In this document: positions 8,253 through 16,980 of the stretch, piece after piece
Position numbering within the stretch: position 1 is the stretch's first letter
How the letters are laid out: each line of letters opens with the position of its first letter
NCBI GenBank assembly: GCA_001775475.1
Contig: MEWW01000005.1
Coordinates: 3,850 to 36,278 of the forward strand
DNA: 32,429 nt
Reading direction: 5' to 3'
Source of the DNA: Candidatus Adlerbacteria bacterium RIFCSPHIGHO2_12_FULL_53_18
GTDB taxonomy: Bacteria; Patescibacteriota; Minisyncoccia; Phycocordibacterales; SBAW01
Program-made: the position numbers and the translations under genes
The notes under the pieces: generated by a model
Database searches by the model: none
Seen by the model: the letters and a program-made list of their open reading frames with translations, nothing else
Told to the model about the DNA's origin: nothing

Positions 8253-9213
8253 CCAAGTTTTTTTCAAGTTGCTCGCGCGTTAAGAGGCCCTTCTGCGCGC
8301 CGATTTCTTGCAGCACGGCCGAGGCGTTGATGGCGCCCCACTGCAGCGCCTCGCCTAAGCTCTTGCCAAGTGCCAATGCAACCGTAGTTGTCGAGGCAAA
8401 GGCGTCTCCCGCGCCGGTAATTTCAAAGGGCGCTCTAGGGTCCGGGTAGCGCGGTGTATGAAGCATGACACCGGCCTCGTCTATAGCGTACGCGCCTCTG
8501 GCATCGTCGGTTAAGACCACGATCTTGGGCCCGAGGTTTTTAAGCTGCCGCAGCATCTCGCGCAGGTCGGTGCCGGTGGGGAGAGAGAGGATCCGCTCGG
8601 CCTCCTGTTTGTTGCAGAAAAAGATCTCTGAGCGCTCATACATATCTTTGAGCGCTTGTGCACCCAGCTTCATCTGAAAAGTCCCCGGCTGAAAGGCAAG
8701 TTTAGTCTCTGGCACAGTTTTGAACCACTCCATAAGCGACTGATGGTAAGGCAAGGAGTTTTGGGCGAGGGAAGAGAGATAGACCCACTTCGGGGGCTCC
8801 ATGATCTTCGGTACTGTGTAGCTATATTCTTCGTGCTTTACCAAAATAGTGCGTTGGTCTTCGTACCACAGCACGTAGTGGTAGTTAGTAATCTTGCCGG
8901 CCTCGGTCACTATGTAATCGGTGATCACTTTTTCCTGCTTTAAGACCTCAAGACACTCTGTGCCGTAGCGGTCATCACCGACATAGGCGCGCAGGGCCGA
9001 AGTAAGCCCTAGCCGTGCTGCGGCAACCGCGGCATTGCTGGCGTTGCCTACTGCCGCCACAAGGGTCGCAGACTCGTAGGGGATTTTGTCGCCCCAGCGC
9101 ATGCAGATTTCGCAGTCCTCGTCGTTGATATTGCAGTGGACGCGGGCGTCCTTGAGGCGGATAAACGGCTCGGTGACAATGTCACCCACCGCAAAAAAAT
9201 CTAGTTGTGCCAT
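8212..9213 (-). CDS. PfkB/ribokinase-family carbohydrate kinase
   Basis: 'VGNASNAAVAAARLG', 'VLTDDARGAYAI', 'FEITGAGDAFASTTTVALALG' (GAGDxF motif). Start set at MAQLDFFAVGD rather than the longest ORF. Confidence 0.93.
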   Translation of the reverse strand: MAQLDFFAVGDIVTEPFIRLKDARVHCNINDEDCEICMRWGDKIPYESATLVAAVGNASNAAVAAARLGLTSALRAYVGDDRYGTECLEVLKQEKVITDYIVTEAGKITNYHYVLWYEDQRTILVKHEEYSYTVPKIMEPPKWVYLSSLAQNSLPYHQSLMEWFKTVPETKLAFQPGTFQMKLGAQALKDMYERSEIFFCNKQEAERILSLPTGTDLREMLRQLKNLGPKIVVLTDDARGAYAIDEAGVMLHTPRYPDPRAPFEITGAGDAFASTTTVALALGKSLGEALQWGAINASAVLQEIGAQKGLLTREQLEKNLASPPGPFAVLPLS

Positions 9214-9219
9214 GCATCT

Positions 9220-9225
9220 ATTGTA
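9220..9225 (-). promoter_or_regulatory. Candidate -10 box (TACAAT) 6 nt upstream of the PfkB-family ATG
   Basis: Minus strand TATTACAAT-agatgc-ATG. Confidence 0.5.
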
Positions 9226-9232
9226 ATACAAG

Positions 9233-9269
9233 AAAAATGCCCGCCCCCAAAAAACGCAGGGAGCGGGCA
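9233..9269 (-). terminator. Rho-independent terminator of the minus-strand K/G/H-rich gene
   Basis: Minus strand TGCCCGC...GCGGGCA hairpin followed by TTTTTC. Confidence 0.75.
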
Positions 9270-9301
9270 CTTTGGCGCCGTGAAGTACAACAGAAGATAG
9301 T

Positions 9302-9865
9302 TCAGCCCGGGAGCTCAATGCCAGCGGGCCAGCTGCCCTTGACGTTGGTGAGCCGCTTGCAGTGGTAGTACTGGCCGGTCTCGGGGAGATACAGGCACTT
9401 GGTCGGGCAGCCGTCGATCATCACCTCGACCCAGTAGCTCTGCGGGGCCTCGGTGCAATTGGTGCAGCCGACCTTTTTCTCCGGCCGATCGTTGTCACTT
9501 TCGCGACGCGGCGGATTCGACTTCTTGGGCGGCTTCTTATGGTGCTTCTTGCCACTCCATTTCTTGCCGTGGCCCCACTTTTTTTCGCCATGCTTCTTGC
9601 CCCAGCCTTTGCCGCCCCAGTCGCCACCATGCTTCTTGCCACCCCACTTCTTTTCGCCATGCTTCTTGCCGCCGCGCTTGCTCTTGTCGCGGTCGCGCTT
9701 GCCGCCTGCCCAGGCGTCGATATCAAACAGGTCTCCCAAGCTCTGCCAGGTGGCGCTCGCGTTTGCGGCAAACACGCGCACCTGCTCAGTATTGGACGTG
9801 AACGTCATGGCGCCGATCGCCACAACAAGGCCTGCCAATACAGGCAGGAATGATCGAAGTCGCAT
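9302..9865 (-). CDS. Exported Lys/Gly/His/Trp-rich repetitive protein with Cys-containing C-terminal domain
   Basis: Signal-like N-terminus; 'GGKKHGEKKWGGKKHGGDWGGKGWGKKHGEKKWGHGKKW'; C-terminal 'CTNCTEAPQSYWVEVMIDGCPTKCLYLPETGQYYHCKR'; GAGGAGG Shine-Dalgarno upstream; own terminator. Confidence 0.85.
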   Translation of the reverse strand: MRLRSFLPVLAGLVVAIGAMTFTSNTEQVRVFAANASATWQSLGDLFDIDAWAGGKRDRDKSKRGGKKHGEKKWGGKKHGGDWGGKGWGKKHGEKKWGHGKKWSGKKHHKKPPKKSNPPRRESDNDRPEKKVGCTNCTEAPQSYWVEVMIDGCPTKCLYLPETGQYYHCKRLTNVKGSWPAGIELPG

Positions 9866-10015
9866 TTTCGACCTCCTCTTCGTTGGTCGTTGGTTGATGG
9901 ATTACTGCACGAAGGTGAACTGGTTTAAAGAACTTATAAGCCCTTGTTTCCCAGTCCAAGTACTTAATCCCGAGTCTAGCATGAGTCTCCGGCCTGTAAA
10001 GCATGGCCAAAGTGG

Positions 10016-10021
10016 TACAAT
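10016..10021 (+). promoter_or_regulatory. Extended -10 box (TGG-TACAAT) 6 nt upstream of the fba ATG
   Basis: TGGTACAAT-atcctc-ATG. Confidence 0.55.
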
Positions 10022-10027
10022 ATCCTC

Positions 10028-10879
10028 ATGCAAACACTGCGCGAGGCTATTGATGAGTATAAAAAGGCAGGGAAGGCAATTGGGCACTTTAACTTCTCCG
10101 ACTCCAATCAGCTTAAAGCTATTGCCGAGGCAGGGAAGGAGACAGGACTCCCCGTTATTGCAGGCTTGTCAGAAGGCGAGCGGGATTTCTTTCCCCTCGT
10201 GCACGCTCGTGCAATCATCGACCAGTACCAAAGCCAGGGCATACAGATATATTTGAATGCTGACCATACTTACAGCACAGAAAAGGTCCAGCGGGCGATT
10301 ATTGCAGGTGTCGACTCTGTGGTGGTCGACGGCGCCAAGCTCGACTTTGACGGCAATGTCTCCTTTGCCAGTGCTTCGGTTAAATACGCCCGCACAAGCG
10401 GCCGTGACGTGGTGGTGGAGGGCGAGCTTGGATACATCGGCACATCGTCTAAACAGCTCGACGAACTGCCGGAGGGTGTAACCGAGGCAAATATTACAAC
10501 GGTTGAAGATGCAAAGAAGTTGGTTGAGGCAACGGGGATAGATTGCCTGGCACCGGCAGTGGGCAATGTCCACGGGATGCTTAAAAGCGCTGCCGAGCCT
10601 CGCCTCCACCCAGACCGAGTTAAAGAAATTGCCGACGCAACCGGCCTGCCGCTTGTGTTGCACGGCGCGTCGGGTAATACGGAAGAAGATATTAAAGCGT
10701 GCATCGCAACTGGAGTTGCGGTGGTGCATATAAACACCGAGCTCCGGGTTGCCTACCGCGACGCCCTACGTGCCTCGCTCGCAAGCGATGAAACTACGCC
10801 CTACAAATTCCTCGACCCGGCAGTGGTTAAAATGAAAGAATATATAGCTCAAAAACTGTTGCTTTTCGCCGGAAAGTAG
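10028..10879 (+). CDS. fba: Class II fructose-bisphosphate aldolase
   Basis: 'GHFNFSDSNQLKAIAEAG', 'IYLNADHTYSTEKVQRAIIAGVDSVVVDGAKL', 'LVLHGASG'. Confidence 0.94.
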   Translation: MQTLREAIDEYKKAGKAIGHFNFSDSNQLKAIAEAGKETGLPVIAGLSEGERDFFPLVHARAIIDQYQSQGIQIYLNADHTYSTEKVQRAIIAGVDSVVVDGAKLDFDGNVSFASASVKYARTSGRDVVVEGELGYIGTSSKQLDELPEGVTEANITTVEDAKKLVEATGIDCLAPAVGNVHGMLKSAAEPRLHPDRVKEIADATGLPLVLHGASGNTEEDIKACIATGVAVVHINTELRVAYRDALRASLASDETTPYKFLDPAVVKMKEYIAQKLLLFAGK

Positions 10880-10903
10880 GTTAAAGTGCTCGGGCAACAA
10901 TAT

Positions 10904-11584
10904 ATGGAACTCACGGTAGAAAAGCGCGATATTAAGGCTTCTCCTAACACCCTCCGCCACAAGGGGGTGCTTCCCGCGGTTATTTACGGCCGCAAAGAGG
11001 AGTCGACCCCAATCTCAGTAGACCGCAAGACTTTTGAAAAAGTCTTCCACAAGGCGGGCGAGTCGACCGTGATTACGCTCAAAGGTCTTGGCTCGGACAA
11101 AGACGCGCTCATCCACGAGGTTTCGGTGCACCCGGTAACCGGCGAGACGCTTCATGCCGACTTTTATGCAATCGCCGCAGGGCAGACCGTTACCGTGTCG
11201 GTACCTTTTGAATTCGTGGGCGAGTCGCCGGCTGTTAAAGACCTTGGCGGCATTTTGACCAAGGTTATGCACGAGCTCGAGATCGAGTGTGTGCCGAAGG
11301 ACCTTCCGCACTCAATTGTGGTAGATGTGACCAATCTCGCCACGCTTGAAGACCAGATAAAAATTAAAGATCTCGCAATCCCGGCTTCGGCAAAGGTAAC
11401 TATTGATATGGACGAGGTGGTGGCGATGATCTCTGTTGCCAAAGAAGAGCCTGTTGAGGAAGTGGCGGCAGACATCACCGCGATCGAGATTTCCGAAGAG
11501 CGCGGCAAGAAAGAAGAGGAGGGCGAAGCAGGCGCCGCTCCAGCCGCCGAGGCTCCCAAGGCAGCCAAAGAAAAGAAAGAGTAA
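10904..11584 (+). CDS. rplY: Large ribosomal subunit protein bL25 (CTC form)
   Basis: 'MELTVEKRDIKASPNTLRHKGVLPAVIYGRKEESTPISVD', 'HEVSVHPVTGETLHADFYAI'; start at the internal ATG. Confidence 0.94.
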   Translation: MELTVEKRDIKASPNTLRHKGVLPAVIYGRKEESTPISVDRKTFEKVFHKAGESTVITLKGLGSDKDALIHEVSVHPVTGETLHADFYAIAAGQTVTVSVPFEFVGESPAVKDLGGILTKVMHELEIECVPKDLPHSIVVDVTNLATLEDQIKIKDLAIPASAKVTIDMDEVVAMISVAKEEPVEEVAADITAIEISEERGKKEEEGEAGAAPAAEAPKAAKEKKE

Positions 11585-11586
11585 TC

Positions 11587-11611
11587 AAAACCCGGGGATT
11601 CCCGGGTTTTT
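11587..11611 (+). terminator. Rho-independent terminator after rplY
   Basis: AAAACCCGGG-gatt-CCCGGGTTTT-T. Confidence 0.93.
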
Positions 11612-11619
11612 CAGTTCCA

Positions 11620-12354
11620 ATGGAGAAAAATTTGAAAATAAAGACTCCTGATAAGCACACTATCTACGGGACTTTACGGCTGCCGGATAAAGGGAAGGCA
11701 AAGACGCTCGTGGTACACGTGCACGGGCTTACGGGGAGCCCGAACGAGCACTTTCATTACAACGGTGCGCGCTATTTTACCAAGCGCGGGCTCGCTTCAT
11801 TTCGCTTCGGTCTCTATTTTGACGCGCCTGGTGCGAGACAGCTCCAGGAGTGCGGCATCTCTACTCATGCCAAAGACCTAAACACGGTTTTGAAGTTTTT
11901 TAGGAAGAAGTATAAAAAGATTTTTGTGATAGGGCACAGCCTAGGCGCGGCTACGGTGCTCTCATCCGATCTCTCATTCCTAGACGGCATTATCTTGTGG
12001 GACGGTACTAAGAGCATCAGAGGGCCAAAGAGAAAAGATTTTGTCTACAGCAAAAAGCTCGATGCTTATATCCTCGACTGGAGAATGCAGACCATTATGA
12101 GCAAAAAGATGTATAAGGAGTGGGCAGAGTTTCCTCTGCCCAAAGATGCGACCAAAAACCTCACCAAGCCCCTTAAAGTTATTGTCGCCGGGGTGGGTAG
12201 GTTGATTGACGCAGGGAAGGACTATTACAGAAGTGCTAAGGGTCCAAAAGAATTTGCCACTATTAAAGGCGCAGGTCACACCTTTAACGAAGACGGTACC
12301 GAAGAAAAACTCTTTGCCGAGACCTACTCGTTTGTAAAAAAATATTCGAAGTAA
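11620..12354 (+). CDS. Alpha/beta hydrolase
   Basis: 'TLVVHVHGLTGSPNEHFHYNGARYFTKRGLASFRF', 'IFVIGHSLGAATVL' (GxSxG nucleophile elbow). Confidence 0.87.
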   Translation: MEKNLKIKTPDKHTIYGTLRLPDKGKAKTLVVHVHGLTGSPNEHFHYNGARYFTKRGLASFRFGLYFDAPGARQLQECGISTHAKDLNTVLKFFRKKYKKIFVIGHSLGAATVLSSDLSFLDGIILWDGTKSIRGPKRKDFVYSKKLDAYILDWRMQTIMSKKMYKEWAEFPLPKDATKNLTKPLKVIVAGVGRLIDAGKDYYRSAKGPKEFATIKGAGHTFNEDGTEEKLFAETYSFVKKYSK

Positions 12355-12359
12355 TAATT

Positions 12360-12725
12360 ATGAAATTTGGACACATCGGTTTTGCGGTTAAGGACTTCCA
12401 AAAAAGTAAGGAGTTTTATGTTAAGGCCCTTGCACCTGTCGGCTTAACACAGCATAGAGAAAAAGAAAATTCCGCTCACTTTGGCGCAGGCGACGGTAGG
12501 ACTATGTTTTATATACATACGCGCTCTGCACCACCAGGACCTATACACCTAGCTTTTGAGGCCGACACGCGCGAACAAGTAGATGAGTTTTATAAAGTTG
12601 CATTAGCAGCGGGCGGCAAGGATAATGGTGCGCCGGGTGTGCGTGAACATTACAGTCCTACTTATTATGCAGTGTTTGTTATAGACCCAAACGGACATAA
12701 CATTGAAGCAGTGTGTCGAACGTAA
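12360..12725 (+). CDS. VOC/glyoxalase family protein
   Basis: 'MKFGHIGFAVKDFQKSKEFYVKAL', 'YYAVFVIDPNGHNIEAVCR'. Confidence 0.9.
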   Translation: MKFGHIGFAVKDFQKSKEFYVKALAPVGLTQHREKENSAHFGAGDGRTMFYIHTRSAPPGPIHLAFEADTREQVDEFYKVALAAGGKDNGAPGVREHYSPTYYAVFVIDPNGHNIEAVCRT

Positions 12726-12727
12726 TC

Positions 12728-13066
12728 ATGGATTACTCCAGCTCTGATTTTTACTGTGACGTGGCGCTTAAAGGAACGGTACCGCTTCAGAAAGAATACG
12801 AAAGCGAGCAGGTCTTAGCCTTTCATCACACTAAACCGCACTGGCCGGTGCATATTGGGGTAGTGCCCAAGAAGCACATTGATTCATTTACTACGATCGG
12901 CTCGGAGGATATGCTGATAGTGAAGGAGCTCTTGGATGTTTTGAAAACGCTGGGCGCAAAGGTGGAAAAGGAGTATGGGGCCGCGCGCATCCTAACTAAT
13001 TTAGGTAAGTACCAAGACTCCAAACACCTCCACTTCCACATCACGAGCGGGGAGTCACTTAGGTAA
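12728..13066 (+). CDS. HIT-family protein
   Basis: 'DFYCDVALKGTVPLQKEYESEQVLAFHHTKPHWPVHIGVVPKKHI', 'HLHFHITSG' histidine triad; start at the internal ATG. Confidence 0.9.
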   Translation: MDYSSSDFYCDVALKGTVPLQKEYESEQVLAFHHTKPHWPVHIGVVPKKHIDSFTTIGSEDMLIVKELLDVLKTLGAKVEKEYGAARILTNLGKYQDSKHLHFHITSGESLR

Positions 13067-13092
13067 TTTTTAACTAGTTATATTTAAACAAC

Positions 13093-13395
13093 ATGACCAA
13101 GAGTCCATATCTAAACGCCCTTTTGGCAGGGCTCTATATTATCGGCATCGTGTTTCTTATCAGTGCACTTGCCAAGCCCAACACACCGGACAACGAGACG
13201 CTACTCGTGCCTATGATGATGCTCTCGCTCTTTGTGCTCTCGGCGGCTGTGATGGGATTCTTGTTTGTTGGAGAGCCACTCATGCTCTACCTCGACGGCA
13301 AACGAGAGGAGGCGGTGAAATTTTTCTTAACCACCGTGGCCACCTTTGCAGTGATTACTGTTTGTATTTTTGCAGCAGTTTTTTACGTTGTATAA
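13093..13395 (+). CDS. Three-TM hypothetical membrane protein
   Basis: Hydrophobic segments 'LLAGLYIIGIVFLISALA', 'MMMLSLFVLSAAVMGFLFV', 'FAVITVCIFAAVFYVV'. Confidence 0.8.
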   Translation: MTKSPYLNALLAGLYIIGIVFLISALAKPNTPDNETLLVPMMMLSLFVLSAAVMGFLFVGEPLMLYLDGKREEAVKFFLTTVATFAVITVCIFAAVFYVV

Positions 13396-13402
13396 AAAGA
13401 TA

Positions 13403-13423
13403 CCGGCGCCTAAAAGGCGCCGG
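13403..13423. terminator. Terminator hairpin between convergent genes
   Basis: CCGGCGCC-taaaa-GGCGCCGG; U-rich tract on the minus strand. Confidence 0.75.
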
Positions 13424-13449
13424 GTAAAACTTTGCAGAACTGGGGTCAG

Positions 13450-13689
13450 CTACTGGCAATTGCCGATAATCGCCACCTCCGCGTGTTTCGGGATACAGGT
13501 CAAAAGCTCTGCGGCCGCCGCTACGTCTGCATGTGTAATCGGCCCCTTCTCTTTTCGAATCTCAATAGCGATGATCCCTTGGTAGAGATTCTTCTCGAAC
13601 CATTGGAACGTCACCACGCAACTGACAAAATTTTGTCCCCCAGCTATTTCTCCGAGGGTCACGACTTCATTTACCGCTAACTTAGCCAT
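13450..13689 (-). CDS. Small hypothetical protein
   Basis: 'MAKLAVNEVVTLGEIAGGQNFVSCVVTFQWFEKNLYQGIIAIEIRKEKGPITHADVAAAAELLTCIPKHAEVAIIGNCQ'; purine-rich SD (GAGGAGAGGG) upstream and terminator downstream. Confidence 0.72.
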   Translation of the reverse strand: MAKLAVNEVVTLGEIAGGQNFVSCVVTFQWFEKNLYQGIIAIEIRKEKGPITHADVAAAAELLTCIPKHAEVAIIGNCQ

Positions 13690-13722
13690 CGGCCCTCTCC
13701 TCTCGTGTGCTTTGTAGGACTA

Positions 13723-13746
13723 TACAGGGTAACGTACAGGGTAACG
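13723..13746. repeat. Perfect 12-bp tandem direct repeat (TACAGGGTAACG x2)
   Basis: tacagggtaacgtacagggtaacg in the divergent intergenic region. Confidence 0.9.
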
Positions 13747-13818
13747 GGTTAAAAGCCAAAAATAGTCACCAAGGCGTTTTTGTGGTATGGTTGAAGTACG
13801 CCCGAGGGGCATTTTTTT

Positions 13819-15603
13819 ATGGATATTCGCAACATCGCCATTATTGCGCACGTAGACCACGGCAAGACCACCTTGACCGATGCTTTGCTGCGCCAAACAG
13901 GTGTGGGGGTGGAAGGGGTCTCCATGGACTCCAACGACCTCGAGCTTGAGCGCGGCATCACTATTTATGCAAAAAACGCGGCCGTTTTTTACAAGGATAC
14001 GAAAATCAACATCGTAGACACTCCCGGCCATGCCGACTTCGGCAGTGAAGTCGAGCGCGTGCTACGTTCTATCGACTCGGTGCTGCTCGTTGTGGATGCG
14101 CAGGAGGGACCGATGCCCCAAACCCGCTTTGTATTAAAGAAGTCGCTCGAGCTCGGCCTCAAACCTATCGTTGTAATAAACAAGATAGACAAGCCTGCCG
14201 CCGACCCGGCAAAGTGCGAAGAAGCAGTACTTGAGCTTTTTTTGGAGCTTGGTGCCTCCGACGAGCAGTCGAACTTCCCGGTTGTCTACTCTATAGGCCG
14301 GCAGGGGATTGCCAAAAAGAAACTCGAAGACGATTCAAAAGATCTTACGCCGCTGCTTGAGACTATCCTCGAGCATGTTAAGCCTGCTTCCACTGCAGAG
14401 CAGGAAGCAAAGCCCTTGCGCGCTCAGCCGTTTAACCTCGGGTACGACAACTTCCTCGGCCGCTTGGCGGTGGCGCGTATTTATGAAGGCTCTGTTAGCG
14501 TCGGAGCCCAGGTGTTTGTAAAGAACCCCGGCAAAGAACCCCGTGCGGCAAAAGTGACTAAACTTTTTTCGTTCAAGGGGCTCGAGCGGGTTGAGACGCA
14601 AGAGGCGCATGCCGGCGACATTGTGATGGTTGCGGGTCTTGGGGCAATTGATATCGGCGAAACTATCTGTGCTGTGGCCGACGCGGAGCTTCTGCCGGTG
14701 ATTGCGGTTGATGAGCCGACCATCGCCCTTAACTTTTTGGTCAACAGCTCGCCGTTTGCCGGGCGCGAGGGCAAGTTTGTCACCTCGCGCCAGATCCGCG
14801 AACGTTTGGAGAGGGAACTCGAGGTCAACGTGGGGTTAAAGATTGATTTTGCGAGCCCCGACGCATTTAAGGTGTATGGTCGGGGTGAACTCCACATCTC
14901 GATTTTGCTCGAGCACATGCGCCGCGAGGGTTACGAGGTGCAGGTCTCTCAGCCGCAGGTTATTTTGCATACGGCCGCTAGTGGTGAGGTACTCGAACCA
15001 TTTGAAGAAGTAGTTATCGATACCCCGCAAAGCTACCAGGGCGCTATTATCGAGCGTCTCGGCATGCGCAAACTTGTGCTCAAAGATGTTAAACAGCACA
15101 GCGACTCTGTGCGCTTGATTTTTGAAGGCCCAACACGAGGGCTCCTCGGCTATCGCAGCCAGTTTGTACTCGACACCAAGGGCGAGGGGATTATCTCCAG
15201 CCGCTTTATCGAGTTTCGCCCGTACGTTGGCGAGATACAGAAGCGCGTTGTGGGCTCGATGGTCTCGATGATTGCCGGCAAGGCGCTTGGCTTTGCCTTG
15301 TGGAACCTCCAGGACCGCGGTGTTTTGTATATTGCGCCTGCCACCGAGGTGTACGAGGGCATGGTTCTCGGCAACACTTCCAAAGGCGAGGAGATGTACG
15401 TCAACCCGACCAAGGGCAAACAGCTGACCAACATGCGCGCAAGCGGCTCTGACGAAGCTATTAACCTAGTGCCCCCGTTTGTGCTCTCGATCGAGCGCGG
15501 GCTTGAGGTCATGAGCGAAGACGAATATCTCGAAGTGACGCCAAAATCAGTCCGCCTCCGCAAGCAAGTCCTTACCAAAAACATGCGCGACCGCAACGCC
15601 TAG
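13819..15603 (+). CDS. typA: Translational GTPase TypA/BipA
   Basis: '[24 protein letters not shown]', '[13 protein letters not shown]', '[17 protein letters not shown]', C-terminal '[16 protein letters not shown]'. Confidence 0.97.
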   Translation: MDIRNIAIIAHVDHGKTTLTDALLRQTGVGVEGVSMDSNDLELERGITIYAKNAAVFYKDTKINIVDTPGHADFGSEVERVLRSIDSVLLVVDAQEGPMPQTRFVLKKSLELGLKPIVVINKIDKPAADPAKCEEAVLELFLELGASDEQSNFPVVYSIGRQGIAKKKLEDDSKDLTPLLETILEHVKPASTAEQEAKPLRAQPFNLGYDNFLGRLAVARIYEGSVSVGAQVFVKNPGKEPRAAKVTKLFSFKGLERVETQEAHAGDIVMVAGLGAIDIGETICAVADAELLPVIAVDEPTIALNFLVNSSPFAGREGKFVTSRQIRERLERELEVNVGLKIDFASPDAFKVYGRGELHISILLEHMRREGYEVQVSQPQVILHTAASGEVLEPFEEVVIDTPQSYQGAIIERLGMRKLVLKDVKQHSDSVRLIFEGPTRGLLGYRSQFVLDTKGEGIISSRFIEFRPYVGEIQKRVVGSMVSMIAGKALGFALWNLQDRGVLYIAPATEVYEGMVLGNTSKGEEMYVNPTKGKQLTNMRASGSDEAINLVPPFVLSIERGLEVMSEDEYLEVTPKSVRLRKQVLTKNMRDRNA

Positions 15604-15632
15604 TTGACAGAATATTGAGATTAGTATATAGT
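15604..15632 (+). promoter_or_regulatory. Consensus sigma70-type promoter for the DEAD-box helicase
   Basis: TTGACA - 17 nt - TATAGT, immediately after the typA stop. Confidence 0.8.
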
Positions 15633-15663
15633 TATCACGTTACTCACTATCTCCTGGTTTTAA

Positions 15664-15706
15664 GGCTTTTTTAGCTCTCCGAAACTTCGAGACTAAAGCT
15701 AAAAGC
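15664..15706 (+). promoter_or_regulatory. 5' UTR hairpin ending at the helicase start codon
   Basis: TTTTAGCT (15669-15676) pairs with AGCTAAAA (15697-15704), 2 nt before ATG 15707. Confidence 0.5.
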
Positions 15707-16924
15707 ATGCCTCAAAAGCGTTTTTCTAATAGCCGGCCTCATGGCGGGTCCCGCCCCTTTAACAAGCACTCGCGTGGTGGTTTTTCCCGTCGCCCTTCTG
15801 GCGGCAACCGGCCCCAGGGCTCGCAGTTCATCCACCCCTCTAAGTTTGTAAACAAAGCGGTCATTACCGAAGAGGTGGAGCACTTTGTGCCTGAACATCA
15901 GTTTACAGACTTTGCGATAGGCGATGCGTTGAAGCGCAGCGTCGTTGCCAAAGGCTACACCGCGCCGACGCCGATTCAGGACCGTACTATCCCGCATGTG
16001 CTCAAAGGACAGGACGTAGTTGGTATCGCCAACACCGGCACCGGCAAAACGGCGGCATTTCTTATCCCACTTATCGACAAGGTGGTTAAAAACCCCAAGG
16101 AGCAAGTGCTTGTTATCGTACCGACGCGCGAACTCGCGCTCCAGATCGACAGTGAGCTTAAGTCGCTCACCCGCGGCATGAAGATCTTTTCTGTCTGCGT
16201 AGTAGGCGGCGCATCCATCGTGCCGCAGCTGAGAGCGCTTCGCTACAAGAACAACTTTGTTATAGGCACTCCCGGGCGCCTCAAAGACCTTATTGAGCGC
16301 AAAAGTATCCGGCTCAATGATTTTGCAACTCTTGTGTTGGACGAAGCCGACCGCATGCTCGACATGGGCTTCATCAACGACATGCGCTACGTGATTAAAG
16401 GGATGCCTGTGGTGCGCCACACGCTCTTTTTCTCCGCAACGATTACACGCGAGGTAGAGGGCTTGATTTCAGAATTTCTTAAAGAGCCCGTACGCATCTC
16501 GGTTAAAACCGGCGACACAGCAAAGAACGTCGACCAGGATGTGGTAAAAATGGAGGGCAAACAGAAGCTCGATATCCTCCACGACCTCCTCAACCAAAAA
16601 GAGTTCAGCAAGGTGCTTGTCTTTGGCCGCACCAAGCACGGGGTAGAAAAGCTTTCAAAAATGCTCATTGACCGCGGCTTCAAAACCGAGTCTATTCACG
16701 GCAACAAGAGCCACGGCCAGCGCCAGCGCGCACTCAAGAGCTTTAAAGACAATCAGGTACAGGTACTTATTGCGACCGACGTAGCAGCACGTGGGCTTGA
16801 TATCGACGGCATCTCACACGTTATTAACTACGACCTGCCGACAACCTACGATGACTATGTACACCGCATCGGCCGCACCGGCCGCGGCACCAAGCGCGGA
16901 AAAGCGCTCACTTTCGTAGATTAG
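15707..16924 (+). CDS. DEAD-box RNA helicase with basic, Gly/Arg/Ser-rich N-terminal extension
   Basis: 'AFLIPLID', 'PTRELALQI', 'VLDEADRMLDMGF', 'FSATIT', 'HRIGRTGRG'. Confidence 0.97.
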   Translation: MPQKRFSNSRPHGGSRPFNKHSRGGFSRRPSGGNRPQGSQFIHPSKFVNKAVITEEVEHFVPEHQFTDFAIGDALKRSVVAKGYTAPTPIQDRTIPHVLKGQDVVGIANTGTGKTAAFLIPLIDKVVKNPKEQVLVIVPTRELALQIDSELKSLTRGMKIFSVCVVGGASIVPQLRALRYKNNFVIGTPGRLKDLIERKSIRLNDFATLVLDEADRMLDMGFINDMRYVIKGMPVVRHTLFFSATITREVEGLISEFLKEPVRISVKTGDTAKNVDQDVVKMEGKQKLDILHDLLNQKEFSKVLVFGRTKHGVEKLSKMLIDRGFKTESIHGNKSHGQRQRALKSFKDNQVQVLIATDVAARGLDIDGISHVINYDLPTTYDDYVHRIGRTGRGTKRGKALTFVD

Positions 16925-16944
16925 AGCCTGGCCGGTACGTAAGG

Positions 16945-16972
16945 TTGGCTACGCTCGGCCGTCTGGTAAAAT
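16945..16972 (+). promoter_or_regulatory. Promoter with -10 8 nt upstream of the ATG
   Basis: TTGGCT - 16 nt - TAAAAT - acaaggac - ATG. Confidence 0.6.
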
Positions 16973-16980
16973 ACAAGGAC

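Noticed and set aside
9362-9853. Plus-strand ORF with repeated hydrophobic 'LLATPLLFAMLLAAALA'
   Set aside because: Artefact of antisense translation of the K/G-rich repeats.
9453-10256. Long plus-strand ORF (267 aa) opposite the K/G/H-rich gene
   Set aside because: Antisense of a repetitive gene and overlaps fba. The minus frame has a signal peptide, SD and terminator; the plus frame has none.
13723-13746. Homing endonuclease (I-SceI-like ACAGGGTAAT) site
   Set aside because: Partial resemblance only; the tandem repeat lacks the full 18-bp site.
15671-16420. Minus-strand 249-aa ORF opposite the DEAD-box helicase
   Set aside because: Fully antisense to a clearly conserved helicase; composition looks like antisense translation.
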